Shown: positions 29,026 through 37,901 of the stretch, piece after piece
Layout: every line of letters starts with the position of its first letter
Numbering within the stretch: position 1 is the first letter of the stretch
Origin: Pectobacterium zantedeschiae
Lineage (GTDB): Bacteria; Pseudomonadota; Gammaproteobacteria; Enterobacterales; Enterobacteriaceae
DNA: 64,000 nucleotides
Assembly: GCF_004137795.1 (NCBI RefSeq)
Contig: NZ_NWTM01000004.1
Location: 124,001 to 188,000, forward strand
Direction: 5' to 3'
The notes under the pieces: generated by a model
What the model was told of the DNA's origin: nothing
The model's database searches: none
Seen by the model: only the letters and a program-made list of their open reading frames with translations
Position numbers and translations under genes: made by a program

Positions 29026-30771
29026 ATGAAAGCTCGCTGGTTACTGCCTTTACTGATTTCTGCTGCACTGCCAGGAATGGTGCAGGCTCAGGCCATTTAT
29101 CCCATTGACCGCGCCACCATGCTGGCGGGCGGGAAATTCGATTTTAAAGTCGAGTTTGATGAAGTACTCAAGCCGGAAGATATCCGCATTCTGATCAACG
29201 GCAAAGATTACCAGCAGGTGCTGGGCAAAACGGCCTCGTTTGTTGAGCGTGAGGATGGCGGCAACGCTTCCACGATCTGGCTGCGAGACGTGAATCTGCC
29301 AGAAGCAGGCAAATACGTAGTAGAAGCGGAAGCCAAAGGCAAAAAGACTCAGGTGAGCTGGGACGTTTATTCCGCGCCCGGTACGCGTAAAGCCAAGAAC
29401 GTCATTCTGTTCATCGGAGATGGCCTGTCCGTTGCGCACCGCACCGGCGCGCGCATCCTGTCCAAAGGGGTGACGGAAGGGAAAGCGGATGGTCGTTTGG
29501 CGATTGATGACCTGCAATATATGGCGTTTGGCGGTACATCCAGTACCGACTCCATCGCGGCCGATAGCGCCAACACCATGAGTGCTTACATGACCGGTCA
29601 TAAATCCGGTGTGAATGCGCTGGGTGTGTACGTCAGCCGTAGCAAAAATTCACTGGATCACCCGAAGCAAGAGACGCTGGGTGAGCTGCTGACCCGTTCT
29701 ACCAAAATGTCTGTCGGTGTCGTCAGCGATGCTGAACTTCAGGATGCCACGCCAGCCGCGGTGGTTTCCCACACTCGCCGCCGTGCGGATAAAGCTGAAA
29801 TCGTTGAAATGTTCTACAACGTGCAGCCTACGGTCATGCTGGGCGGTGGTTCTGCCTACTTCCTGCCGAAAAGCACGCCGGGTTCAAAGCGCAAAGACGA
29901 GACTAACTACGTTGAGAAATTCCAGCAGGCGGGTTACTCACTGGTTACCGATGCGGATTCACTGAAGAAAAACGCTTCACAGGCCACCAAACTGCTGGGG
30001 CTGTTCCACACCGGTAATATGGATGGTGTGATGGATCGTCGTTTCCTGAAAAATGACGTTGCCAAGAAATTCCCTAATCAGCCTGACCTGACTGAAATGA
30101 CGCAGGCGGCGCTGGATGTGCTGTCCAAAAACAAAGACGGTTTCTTCCTGATGGTAGAATCTGCGCTGATCGACAAAGCCTCTCACCCGCTGGACTGGGA
30201 ACGTGCGTTTACTAACACCATCATGCTGGATCAGTCTGTCGCGATCGCCAAGAAGTTCGTGGAGAAAAACCCAGACACGATGATTATCGTAACGGGCGAC
30301 CATACGCACGGCCTGTCTATCATCGGTACGGTAGATGACAGCAAGCCAGGCACCGAGATGCGTGAGAAAGTCGGCGTGTATGAAGACGCAGGCTATCCGA
30401 ACTATAAAGACGCCAATAAAGACGGTTACCCGGATGATTTGAACGTCTCCAAGCGTCTGGCGGTGTTCTTCAACAACTACCCAGACTATTATGAAACGTT
30501 CCGTCCGAAGCTGGATGGCCAGTTCGTTCCTGCTATCAAGAACGAAAAAGATGAGTATGTTGCCAACAAAGCCTACGAGAAAGTGCCGGGTGCGGTATTC
30601 CGTGAAGGGATCCTGCCACGCTCTTCCGATACCGGCGTTCATGCCGTTGACGATATGGTGATTCAGGCGAGCGGCCCAGGTGCAGAACGTATCCGTGGTT
30701 ACATGGAAAACACCGACCTGTTCCGGGTGATTGTGGACGCGCTTGCGGTGAAACCGCAGGACAAAAAGTAA
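29026..30771 (+). CDS. Periplasmic alkaline phosphatase (PhoA family, long form)
   Basis: A 581-residue protein with a signal peptide (KARWLLPLLISAALPGMVQAQA, cleavage near residue 22), an N-terminal extension of about 95 residues rich in beta pattern, then an alkaline phosphatase domain. The metal-binding GDG (131-133), the nucleophile DSA (Asp180-Ser181) and a late GDHTHGLSIIG metal motif are intact. It should hydrolyse phosphomonoesters in the periplasm using Zn and Mg. It is about 110 residues longer than E. coli PhoA and not its close orthologue, so I do not assign phoA. It leads a four-gene operon with a DUF3299-like protein and an ABC transporter. No clear Pho box was seen upstream. 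Confidence 0.85.
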   Translation: MKARWLLPLLISAALPGMVQAQAIYPIDRATMLAGGKFDFKVEFDEVLKPEDIRILINGKDYQQVLGKTASFVEREDGGNASTIWLRDVNLPEAGKYVVEAEAKGKKTQVSWDVYSAPGTRKAKNVILFIGDGLSVAHRTGARILSKGVTEGKADGRLAIDDLQYMAFGGTSSTDSIAADSANTMSAYMTGHKSGVNALGVYVSRSKNSLDHPKQETLGELLTRSTKMSVGVVSDAELQDATPAAVVSHTRRRADKAEIVEMFYNVQPTVMLGGGSAYFLPKSTPGSKRKDETNYVEKFQQAGYSLVTDADSLKKNASQATKLLGLFHTGNMDGVMDRRFLKNDVAKKFPNQPDLTEMTQAALDVLSKNKDGFFLMVESALIDKASHPLDWERAFTNTIMLDQSVAIAKKFVEKNPDTMIIVTGDHTHGLSIIGTVDDSKPGTEMREKVGVYEDAGYPNYKDANKDGYPDDLNVSKRLAVFFNNYPDYYETFRPKLDGQFVPAIKNEKDEYVANKAYEKVPGAVFREGILPRSSDTGVHAVDDMVIQASGPGAERIRGYMENTDLFRVIVDALAVKPQDKK

Positions 30772-30783
30772 TCCTACGACGCT

Positions 30784-31263
30784 ATGAATAATGCGAAATG
30801 CAGCAAAGCGGGGGCAACCCCGCTTTTATTCTCCTGGCTGCGTGCGGTGCTGGTGCTCCTCCTCCTCGGTGGTATCGCCCCGGTGAACGCCGCGCAGTCT
30901 GAACTCTCCTTCGATAAGCTATACGCCTCTTACGGCGTGCTGGGTCTGGAATTCTCCAATGACGTCAAAGCACTCTCCGGTAAACGGGTAAAGATGAGTG
31001 GCTTTATGGCACCGCCACTCAAGGCGGAGTCACAATTCTTTGTTTTAACCAAAATGCCGATGGCGCTGTGCCCTTTCTGCTCGTCTGATGCGGACTGGCC
31101 AGAAGATATCGTCGTTGTCTATCTCGCCAAGCGACAGACCTTCGTACAGAACAACACCATGATTGAGGTGGAAGGCGTGCTGGAGCATGGATCGTGGACC
31201 GATCCTGAAACGGGTTTTGTCAGCCTACTGCGACTGCGTGAAGCCACGTTCGATACCCTTTAG
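30784..31263 (+). CDS. Small exported DUF3299-like protein
   Basis: A 159-residue protein with an N-terminal signal or anchor (residues ~14-38, ending VNAAQS) and a domain in which GKRVKMSGFMAPPLKAESQFFVLTKMP is followed by CPFCSSDADWPEDIVVVYL. The CPFC pair and surrounding pattern suggest an OB-like DUF3299 domain, often found beside FtsX-type ABC transporters. A metal-binding or redox role for the Cys pair is possible but unproven. It lies 12 bp after the phosphatase gene and 8 bp before the ABC ATPase gene. I do not know a characterised homologue with certainty. Confidence 0.65.
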   Translation: MNNAKCSKAGATPLLFSWLRAVLVLLLLGGIAPVNAAQSELSFDKLYASYGVLGLEFSNDVKALSGKRVKMSGFMAPPLKAESQFFVLTKMPMALCPFCSSDADWPEDIVVVYLAKRQTFVQNNTMIEVEGVLEHGSWTDPETGFVSLLRLREATFDTL

Positions 31264-31271
31264 GAGCGCTG

Positions 31272-31964
31272 ATGGCTGAGTTATTGATTCAACACCTGAG
31301 TGTGACCTTCCCCGATACGTCTGAGGCCGTGCTGGATATTCCCGCACTGTCGATTCGTTCTGGCGAGCGGGTTGCCGTGATGGGGCCTTCTGGCTCCGGT
31401 AAGACCACGCTGGTGAATGCTATTACTGGCATGGATCACAGTGGAACGGGTCAGGTGCAGTGGGAACAGCAGGACATTTGGCAGTTGAATGAAGCGGAAC
31501 GTGACCGCTGGCGGGCAAAGCATATCGGGCTGGTGATGCAGGATTTCCACCTTTTTCCCGGTCTGAATGCGATAGAGAACGTCTTACTGCCCGCGCAGTT
31601 TCATCACTGGCGGATACCCACGTCGCTCAGGCAACGGGCGGCAGATTTGCTGGCACAGGTCGGACTGGATACGGGAAAACGCCCGGTTGAGGTGTTATCA
31701 CGCGGCGAAAAGCAGCGGGTTGCGGTCGCGAGAGCCTTGCTGAGCAATCCAGACATTATCGTCGCCGATGAACCGACGGCCAGTCTGGATGCGCTGAGCG
31801 GTGAGCAGATTGCTGACCTGCTGGTGACGCTGGCGCGAGAGAGTCGTGCAACGCTTATTGCCATCACGCACGATGCACGTCTGGCATCGCAGATGTCGCG
31901 TTGTATTCAACTGGAAAAAGGACGCCTCGTGGCGGACACGCCGTATCAGGAGGATCGTGCATGA
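31272..31964 (+). CDS. ABC transporter ATP-binding protein (LolD/MacB type)
   Basis: A 230-residue ATPase with Walker A GPSGSGKTT (residues ~38-46), signature LSRGEKQRVAVARAL (LSGGQ replaced by LSRGE), Walker B IIVADEP and switch His ITHD. It belongs to the group pairing with FtsX-like permeases that act on periplasmic or envelope substrates rather than classic importers. AGGAGCGCTG precedes the ATG; the stop overlaps the permease start by 4 bp. Confidence 0.92.
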   Translation: MAELLIQHLSVTFPDTSEAVLDIPALSIRSGERVAVMGPSGSGKTTLVNAITGMDHSGTGQVQWEQQDIWQLNEAERDRWRAKHIGLVMQDFHLFPGLNAIENVLLPAQFHHWRIPTSLRQRAADLLAQVGLDTGKRPVEVLSRGEKQRVAVARALLSNPDIIVADEPTASLDALSGEQIADLLVTLARESRATLIAITHDARLASQMSRCIQLEKGRLVADTPYQEDRA

Positions 31965-33316
31965 TTCCATGGCGTCTTATCTGGGTCGACTGGCGTCGGC
32001 TCTGGCCGGGTGTGCTGGTCGTGGTGTTGCTGATCGCGATGGCGACAGCGTTAAGTATTTCGGTGAGTTTGCAGGAAAGAGCGCTGCGCATGGGGAGTGC
32101 CAAAGCGGCCGATCGTTTCGATTTGGTGATTGGCGCGCCGGGGAGTGAAACGCAACTGGTGCTGTCATCCGTGTTCCTGCAACCGTCTGCGCTGACGTTG
32201 ATTCCTGCACAGGTGCTGACGGATTTGGAGAAGAACCCTCTGGTCGCCTGGGCGGCACCGGTCGCGTTCGGTGATTTCTATCAAGGGATGCCGATTATCG
32301 GCACTACGCTGCCGTTGGTCACAGATAACGGTAAGCGACAGCTTACCGCCGGACGCGTGTTTAATGACGGCTTTGAGGCTGTGGTTGGTGCGCAAACGGG
32401 GCTGACGGTGGGAAGTAAATTTAGCCCTATTCATGGTCAGGTGGGAACGGAAGGAGCGCACGCGCATGATGACGTCAGCTATACCGTTGTCGGTGTGTTA
32501 CCTGCTGACGGTAGTGCGTGGGATAAAGCGATTCTGGTGCCAGTAAATGCCGTGTGGCGAGTGCATGGGATCCATCCACCGCATGATGCAGATGATGCGC
32601 ATGAACAAGATGCACACGATCACGAAGATGTGCACCACGACGAACCCAGCGTGGCGCATTCATCTGATGGAGAACATCATCCTGAAGGTGAGGAACATCA
32701 TGATGATGCCTCGCATCCGGCTACGACTGCACATGGTGACGATCATAGCGATGCAGAAGCACATGAGCACAAACATCAGGCGGGACTCCCTGCGATTGTC
32801 GTGAAACCGAAAACGATCGCGGGCGCTTATCAACTGCGCTCGCTGTATCGTAGCAACACCACGCTGGCGGTGTTCCCCGGTGAAGTGCTGGTGAAGTTGT
32901 ACTCGATGCTGGGCGATATTCGTGAACTGCTGACCTATATCTCGCTGGGGACGCAGGGGCTGGTGGGTGTAGCCGTCGCAATGGTGGCGGTTATTCACCT
33001 GCGGCAGCGACAGAAACAGATTGGCGCACTCCGCGCATTTGGCGCGCCGCGCTACGGCATTTTCACGCTGATTTGGAGCGGGCTGATGTCATTGGTGAGC
33101 GTCGGCGTGCTATTGGGTGTCGGCCTGGGCTACCTTGCTGCACAGGCGATTGCGGTGGTGATGAGCGAAAAAAGCGGCTTTGTTCTGCCGGTGACGTTGG
33201 AATGGGAAGACATCCACTTCGTCTTGCTCCTGTTGCTGGTCGCTGCTGTCGTCCTCACCATTCCGGCCATGCTGTCTTATCGTCAATCTCCCGCAACGGC
33301 GCTGCGAGGGGAATAA
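31961..33316 (+). CDS. FtsX/MacB-type ABC permease with a histidine-rich periplasmic insert
   Basis: A 451-residue permease: one N-terminal membrane helix (residues ~15-35), a large periplasmic domain, and three C-terminal helices, ending SYRQSPATALRGE, typical of FtsX/MacB permeases. Residues 202-272 contain 19 histidines among 71 residues, with many Asp and Glu (e.g. HEQDAHDHEDVHHDE), a strong candidate for Zn, Ni or Cu binding. The start at 31961 overlaps the ATPase stop (ATGA). Together with the DUF3299-like gene it resembles, from memory, zinc-linked zrg-type operons of Vibrio. Coupling to a Zn-dependent phosphatase suggests a metal-supply role; this is inference. Confidence 0.85.
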   Translation: MIPWRLIWVDWRRLWPGVLVVVLLIAMATALSISVSLQERALRMGSAKAADRFDLVIGAPGSETQLVLSSVFLQPSALTLIPAQVLTDLEKNPLVAWAAPVAFGDFYQGMPIIGTTLPLVTDNGKRQLTAGRVFNDGFEAVVGAQTGLTVGSKFSPIHGQVGTEGAHAHDDVSYTVVGVLPADGSAWDKAILVPVNAVWRVHGIHPPHDADDAHEQDAHDHEDVHHDEPSVAHSSDGEHHPEGEEHHDDASHPATTAHGDDHSDAEAHEHKHQAGLPAIVVKPKTIAGAYQLRSLYRSNTTLAVFPGEVLVKLYSMLGDIRELLTYISLGTQGLVGVAVAMVAVIHLRQRQKQIGALRAFGAPRYGIFTLIWSGLMSLVSVGVLLGVGLGYLAAQAIAVVMSEKSGFVLPVTLEWEDIHFVLLLLLVAAVVLTIPAMLSYRQSPATALRGE

Positions 33317-33337
33317 GTGTGTAGCGGGGAATAGCGG

Positions 33338-33365
33338 CGTGCGCCGTCGTAAATGACGGCGCACG
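33338..33365. terminator. Hairpin after the phosphatase-ABC operon
   Basis: An 11-bp perfect inverted repeat, CGTGCGCCGTC / GACGGCGCACG, with a 6-nt loop, 21 bp after the permease stop. No T-run follows closely. It sits between the operon and the convergent ansB gene. Confidence 0.55.
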
Positions 33366-33457
33366 TGTGCATCCATACTGAAAGTAATACGTTGTTTTAA
33401 AAGGTATCTCGCAGGTTTATGCGCGGGATACCCCCATTATTACGGCTTAACCTGCTC

Positions 33458-34507
33458 CTACTGCTCGAAATAGGTGCGGATTTTTTCGATGTTGTCGCCG
33501 TTAGATAACGCCAGCGAAAGCAAAATGCGTGCTTTTTGCGGGTTGTAGAATCCACTGCCGATTGCCCCGTCTTTCTTCTTATCGGTTACATAGCCGCTAC
33601 CGGTACGCGTACTGATCACTACTGGAATGCCTTTCGCTACCGCTTTCTTGATGTCTTCTTTGATTCGTGTAGGCGTCGCGCCGTTGCCGCTACCCGCGAT
33701 AATGATGCCTTTTGCGCCCTGTTCAATGGCGGCATTCAGCAGACCACTGTCTTGATCCTGATAGCCGTAGAGAATGTCGACCTTCGCCAGCGTTTCTTTA
33801 TTGCTTACGTCAAAGAACGGTTTGTTCTCGGGGGCAGCAGGCTGATAAAAGAAACGCGGAACGCCGCCGTAGAATGCGCCTAGATAGCCTTGTTCATTGG
33901 CTTTGAACGTGTCCAGCGCCGTGGCATTGGTTTTAGTGGTATAGAATGCGGAGCCGATGCGATCGTTCAGCAATACCAGCGCGCCGCGTTTTTCCGCGTT
34001 CTTGCTGGTTGCCAGCGTGACGGCTTCCAGCAGGTTCATAGGACCATCCGCGCTGATGGCAGTGGCGGGACGCATTGCGCCAACAATTACCACTGGTTTC
34101 TCACTTTTTACCGTCAGATCCAAGAAGAACGCGGTCTCTTCCAACGTATCGGTGCCGTGAGTAATGACGACGCCGTGCGTATTTGAATCACCTAACTGTT
34201 TGTTAATCGCTTTGGATAGCTTTAACAGAATGGCCTGATCGATATTTCCGCTGGCGGTGTTAGCGATCTGCTCACCTGTTACCGTCGCAACATCGCCAAT
34301 AGTCGGTACCGCATTCAGCAGTTCCTGAATGCCGATCGCGCCCGCCTTATAGCCTGTCGTGTCCGTATTGGATTCTGCCTTTCCGGCGATGGTGCCGCCG
34401 GTAGCATAGATAGTGACGCCAGGTTTGGCGTCATCGGCCAGAAGCGCATGGGATGACAGCATCAGACAAGCGGCGGTGATGGTGCGAGCGATGAATGAGA
34501 GTTGCAT
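33458..34507 (-). CDS. ansB: Periplasmic L-asparaginase type II
   Basis: A 349-residue asparaginase with a signal peptide (residues 1-24, ending SSHALLA). The active-site threonines are in ATGGTIAGKAES and in HGTDTLEETAFFLDL; the AMRPATAISADGPMNLLEAV block is intact. It hydrolyses asparagine to aspartate and ammonia in the periplasm; enzymes of this Erwinia/Pectobacterium type include the clinically used ones. The ATG at 34507 (MQLSFIARTIT) has AAGGAC upstream and gives a proper signal peptide, unlike the longer in-frame start. Confidence 0.95.
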   Translation of the reverse strand: MQLSFIARTITAACLMLSSHALLADDAKPGVTIYATGGTIAGKAESNTDTTGYKAGAIGIQELLNAVPTIGDVATVTGEQIANTASGNIDQAILLKLSKAINKQLGDSNTHGVVITHGTDTLEETAFFLDLTVKSEKPVVIVGAMRPATAISADGPMNLLEAVTLATSKNAEKRGALVLLNDRIGSAFYTTKTNATALDTFKANEQGYLGAFYGGVPRFFYQPAAPENKPFFDVSNKETLAKVDILYGYQDQDSGLLNAAIEQGAKGIIIAGSGNGATPTRIKEDIKKAVAKGIPVVISTRTGSGYVTDKKKDGAIGSGFYNPQKARILLSLALSNGDNIEKIRTYFEQ

Positions 34508-34694
34508 TGGCAGGTCCTTGTTTTTGGCATGTGAATGCAAGAACAAAAGCAACTTCTATACCAATTTTTTAGGCGAATTTTCTTTGTTTATCAGCTGATT
34601 AAATGGGATTTTGTTTTTTATTGGTGCATCGCAGCGGGAGAGGGCGACCATATTGCACCGCAATGGTGAGTGCTTTCCTGATACAACATAAAGA

Positions 34695-34721
34695 AACAGG
34701 GTGAACGTGGTTCACCCTGTT
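34695..34721 (-). terminator. Rho-independent terminator of the kdgT-kduI operon
   Basis: A perfect 12-bp stem AACAGGGTGAAC / GTTCACCCTGTT with a 3-nt loop, 34 bp after kduI. On the minus strand it is followed by TTCTTTATGTT, a reasonable T-rich tail. Confidence 0.75.
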
Positions 34722-34755
34722 GCATCTTACTTTCTCGGCGTAACGCCAAAGGGGA

Positions 34756-35592
34756 TTAGCGTAAATCCAACATCGCGATATGGTCCATATCGTCAAACGT
34801 CAGATTTTCGCCGATCATGCCCCAGATAAAGGCGTAGTTTTTGGTGCCGACGCCAGTGTGAATTGACCAGCTCGGCGAGATCACTGCCTGTTCGTTATGC
34901 ATCACCAGATGGCGCGTTTCATGTGGTTCGCCCATCATATGGAAAATAATGGTGTCTTCCGCCATGTCAAAATAGAAGTAAACCTCCATTCTGCGTTCAT
35001 GGGTATGCGTCGGCATTGAATTCCAGTTGCTGCCTTCCGCCAGACGGGTTAGCCCCATGCTCAACTGGCAGGTTTCCACCACTTCTGGCACCAGATATTT
35101 GCAAATCGTCCGTTTGTTGCAGGTTGTGACGTCTCCCAACGGGGCTTTGATCGCCTCATCCTGTGTGATGATGCGTGTCGGGTAAACGGCATGCGCTGGC
35201 GCGCTGTTATAATACAGCTTTGCCGGTTTAGTCTTATCCAGGCTACTAAAAGCTAAGGCTTTGGCGCCTTTTCCGACATAGAGCGCTTCCTCATTGCCAA
35301 CCTGATAGCTGGTGCCGTCGATAACGATTTTTGCCGGGCCGCCGATATTGATCAGTCCCAGCTCGCGCCGCTCAAGAAAATAGTTCACGCCAAACTGTTT
35401 GCCGATGTCGTCATCAAACGTTATCTCGCCATCTACCGGCATGATCCCACCCACAACAATGCGGTCGATGTGGCTGTAAGTCATGGTGTAGTGGTTTGGC
35501 GTGAAGATTTTCTCAATGAGAAATTTCTTTCTCAGCTCGGTGGTATCAAGCGTTTTCGCATGTTCACTGTGTACACTCTGTCGTACGTCCAT
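34756..35592 (-). CDS. kduI: 5-dehydro-4-deoxy-D-glucuronate isomerase
   Basis: A 278-residue cupin enzyme (E. coli: 278) converting 5-keto-4-deoxyuronate to 2,5-diketo-3-deoxygluconate in pectin catabolism. The metal-binding region [15 protein letters not shown] with conserved His and Glu is intact, as is the C-terminal [19 protein letters not shown]. It starts 11 bp after kdgT on the same strand, so the two are co-transcribed. kduD is not adjacent. Confidence 0.97.
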   Translation of the reverse strand: MDVRQSVHSEHAKTLDTTELRKKFLIEKIFTPNHYTMTYSHIDRIVVGGIMPVDGEITFDDDIGKQFGVNYFLERRELGLINIGGPAKIVIDGTSYQVGNEEALYVGKGAKALAFSSLDKTKPAKLYYNSAPAHAVYPTRIITQDEAIKAPLGDVTTCNKRTICKYLVPEVVETCQLSMGLTRLAEGSNWNSMPTHTHERRMEVYFYFDMAEDTIIFHMMGEPHETRHLVMHNEQAVISPSWSIHTGVGTKNYAFIWGMIGENLTFDDMDHIAMLDLR

Positions 35593-35603
35593 TCTGTTAC
35601 CTT

Positions 35604-36560
35604 CTATGCGTGTTTAGGTGAAAAGCGTTTTGCCCATAATGCCGTAATGATGGGCACCAATACTGACGTCACAATGACGCTGGTGGCGACTAACGCTGTC
35701 GCCTGCTGAGCGACTGGCGCGAACTCAGGAGCCATATTCGCGATCAGAAGGGGCGTGGCGACGGCAGCACCTGCGCTACTGGATGCGGCCACGCCTGCGG
35801 TTCCATTACCACCGCCGATAAATTTATCGGCGAGAATCAATGGAATACCGGTAACAATAATCACCAATACGCCGAGGAAGATACCTGCGAAGCCTGTTTG
35901 AAGGATCACTGATAAATTAATGGTGTTGCCCAACGCAAAGGCGAAGAAAGGAATCAGGGTTTGTACTGAATTACCGAACAGTTTTCTCAAGTCTGGGTCC
36001 AGGTTGCCCAATGTAAAACCAATCAGGAAAGGCAGTACGGCACCAACAAATAATTGAGGTTCAAAAGTGGCGATACCGCTCGCACCCAGAATGACCATGG
36101 TCATCAACGGACCCGATTCCAGAGACATCAGCACGAAGGCACCGGCTTCTTCTTTCGAACCGTATTGGTTCATCAATGCGGCGTACAAACCGCCGTTAGT
36201 CATATCCATTGCCGCGACCAGCGCAAGAACGGAGATGCCCGCCAACAAGCCGTTTTGGATGCCGTCTCCCGGCAAGAATGTGCCCGCGATCAGCGCAACA
36301 ACCCAGGCGGTGGCGAGTTTTGTCACCACCAGAACGCCTGATTTTTTCAGCATCGTTCCCGTTGCTTTAAGCTCAATAGATGCGCCCATGCAGAAAAACC
36401 AAACGGCCAGAATAGGTATCGTGCCAGTAATAAGACCGTTGCTGAAAGAACCTAAATATTTCCCAGCCCCCGGTGTAAAGGTATTACAGAACGCGCCCAA
36501 AAAGAGCGGAACCAGCATTAATCCCCCAGGGATTTTATCAATAGCTTGTTTGATTTTCAT
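35604..36560 (-). CDS. kdgT: 2-keto-3-deoxygluconate permease
   Basis: A 318-residue inner-membrane protein with about ten hydrophobic segments and the KdgT N-terminus [42 protein letters not shown] is the conserved glycine/alanine-rich block. It imports 2-keto-3-deoxygluconate and related unsaturated pectin products by proton symport. The ATG at 36560 is chosen by homology over a GTG-type start 12 bp upstream. It is the first gene of a kdgT-kduI operon; no strong KdgR box was found in the 326 bp upstream. Confidence 0.95.
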   Translation of the reverse strand: MKIKQAIDKIPGGLMLVPLFLGAFCNTFTPGAGKYLGSFSNGLITGTIPILAVWFFCMGASIELKATGTMLKKSGVLVVTKLATAWVVALIAGTFLPGDGIQNGLLAGISVLALVAAMDMTNGGLYAALMNQYGSKEEAGAFVLMSLESGPLMTMVILGASGIATFEPQLFVGAVLPFLIGFTLGNLDPDLRKLFGNSVQTLIPFFAFALGNTINLSVILQTGFAGIFLGVLVIIVTGIPLILADKFIGGGNGTAGVAASSSAGAAVATPLLIANMAPEFAPVAQQATALVATSVIVTSVLVPIITALWAKRFSPKHA

Positions 36561-36886
36561 AACAGTTCTCATTGTAAAAATAGAAATATGTTCAGCCCGC
36601 CGTCAATAAAGACAGAGAGGTTATTTGTATAAAGTAATAAATAGAGGGGAATAATAACTAAGGTGTTATTACCCAATTTCATTAATTATTGAAGATGGTC
36701 GTCCTTATTATAAAATTGATAATAAATACTCTTCGTTGCTTTGATGTTTATGGTTTTGAGCATGGTTCAGATATAGATAGTCTTCCCGTAATGCGTAATT
36801 CGCGATTACAGGTGTTTTTTCGTGACTGTTGCTGAGTGATTTTTTAATAAATCACAAATTCACTATGTATATTTAATATGGATATA
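36561..36886 (-). promoter_or_regulatory. AT-rich region upstream of kdgT
   Basis: 326 bp without a gene, very AT-rich. A 15/19 match to the KdgR consensus (AATAAATCACAAATTCACT, about 36847-36865) is the best candidate operator but is distant from kdgT and weak. No other known sites were recognised. Confidence 0.35.
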
Positions 36887-37675
36887 TTATCTAATATCAA
36901 TATTCCGACTGTTAATATGATCGGTGATAGCTTTGCTGGTTTTAATCAGGCTTGCCAGATGCTTCTCTTTTTTTCCGTTAGCATATTGCGATTGCATACC
37001 GTTAACGCCGATAGCGGCGATGACGTCACCATCCTGATTAAAAATCGGCGCGGCCATACAGCAGATTTCTTCTATGTCTTCGCCATCGTCTATTGCCCAA
37101 CCCTGCTCCTTGACGGTTTTCAAGTGTTGCAGGAAATCTTCTTTGTTGGTAATCGTCCGTGGTGTTAAATACTCAAAAGTACAATCGGCAATCAGTGATT
37201 CAATTCTTTCCTGCGGTAGCCAGGCTAATAACACTTTTCCCAGAGACATACGGTTAAAAACAATTTTCTTACCTTCCCAGGATGTTTTTACGATGGCCTT
37301 GGGAGATTCCACCTTACTCAGGAAGAATCCGTTATCACCGTCTAAAATACCCAGATGGCAGGTCAATTCCGTCTCTTTAACCAGCTCATGCATAAAGTTG
37401 ATTGTGTCTTTACGCAGGTCAATATTCTTTATTACCAGACCACCCAGCTCAAATAGTCTTAGCCCCAAAACATAACGCCCATCAGCGCGCTGGCGTAGCA
37501 GTTGTGTAACCACCAACACTTCTAATAAATGATGCACGCTGCTTTTGGGTATAGACAAATCAGTACAAATCTCAGTGAAGCTGGCTTCATCACGTTTGGC
37601 GATATAGTCAATAATCATCACTAAACGAACCGCTGCCGGTGCTTTACTGTGTTCGAGCTGTTGGAATATATTCAT
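36887..37675 (-). CDS. IclR-family transcriptional regulator
   Basis: A 262-residue regulator with an N-terminal winged helix (RDEASFTEICTDLSIPKSSVHHLLEVLVV, residues ~24-52) and a C-terminal IclR effector domain (LACHLGILDGDNGFFLSKVES-like region; FNRMSLGKVLLAWLP; GWAIDDGEDIEEICCMAAPIFNQDG). It belongs to the same family as KdgR but differs clearly from the KdgR orthologue in sequence. Its location upstream of kdgT-kduI suggests control of that operon. The ATG at 37675 gives the standard family length. A near-perfect KdgR box lies 119 bp upstream. Confidence 0.88.
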   Translation of the reverse strand: MNIFQQLEHSKAPAAVRLVMIIDYIAKRDEASFTEICTDLSIPKSSVHHLLEVLVVTQLLRQRADGRYVLGLRLFELGGLVIKNIDLRKDTINFMHELVKETELTCHLGILDGDNGFFLSKVESPKAIVKTSWEGKKIVFNRMSLGKVLLAWLPQERIESLIADCTFEYLTPRTITNKEDFLQHLKTVKEQGWAIDDGEDIEEICCMAAPIFNQDGDVIAAIGVNGMQSQYANGKKEKHLASLIKTSKAITDHINSRNIDIR

Positions 37676-37793
37676 GATTGTTCTATATGTAAAACTATGG
37701 TTTCCTATATAGAACAATAATAACGCAACGGTAATTTATTTACCTAGATGCAGATCACAAATCAATCGTAAAATGGTTGAATATTTCAATATA

Positions 37794-37812
37794 AATGAAA
37801 CGTAGTTTTATT
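37794..37812 (-). promoter_or_regulatory. KdgR-box upstream of the IclR regulator gene
   Basis: The minus strand reads AATAAAACTACGTTTCATT, matching 18 of 19 positions of the pectinolysis-repressor consensus AATRAAAYRNYRTTTYATT as remembered. Its only sensible target is the minus-strand IclR-family gene starting at 37675, possibly reading on into kdgT-kduI. Confidence 0.7.
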
Positions 37813-37842
37813 AGGGAAACAGAATAGCGATATTTTGGCAGG

Positions 37843-37880
37843 AAAGATTACTGACCTCATTAATGGGGTCAGTAATCTTT
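37843..37880 (-). terminator. Hairpin downstream of tex
   Basis: A perfect 14-bp inverted repeat AAAGATTACTGACC / GGTCAGTAATCTTT with a 10-nt loop, 21 bp after the tex stop codon. The minus-strand 3' side ends in CTTTCC, so the T-run is short. Confidence 0.65.
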
Positions 37881-37901
37881 TAAATAATAGAAGAACGGGG
37901 A

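Noticed and set aside
29026-29028. Pho box upstream of the phosphatase gene
   Set aside because: No pair of CTGTCAT-like repeats with 11-bp spacing was found in the 124 bp upstream.
36887-37675. The IclR-family gene being kdgR
   Set aside because: Same family and pectin context, but the sequence lacks the KdgR N-terminus and HTH sequence (SVSSVLKVFGILQAL and following) that is nearly invariant in enterobacteria.
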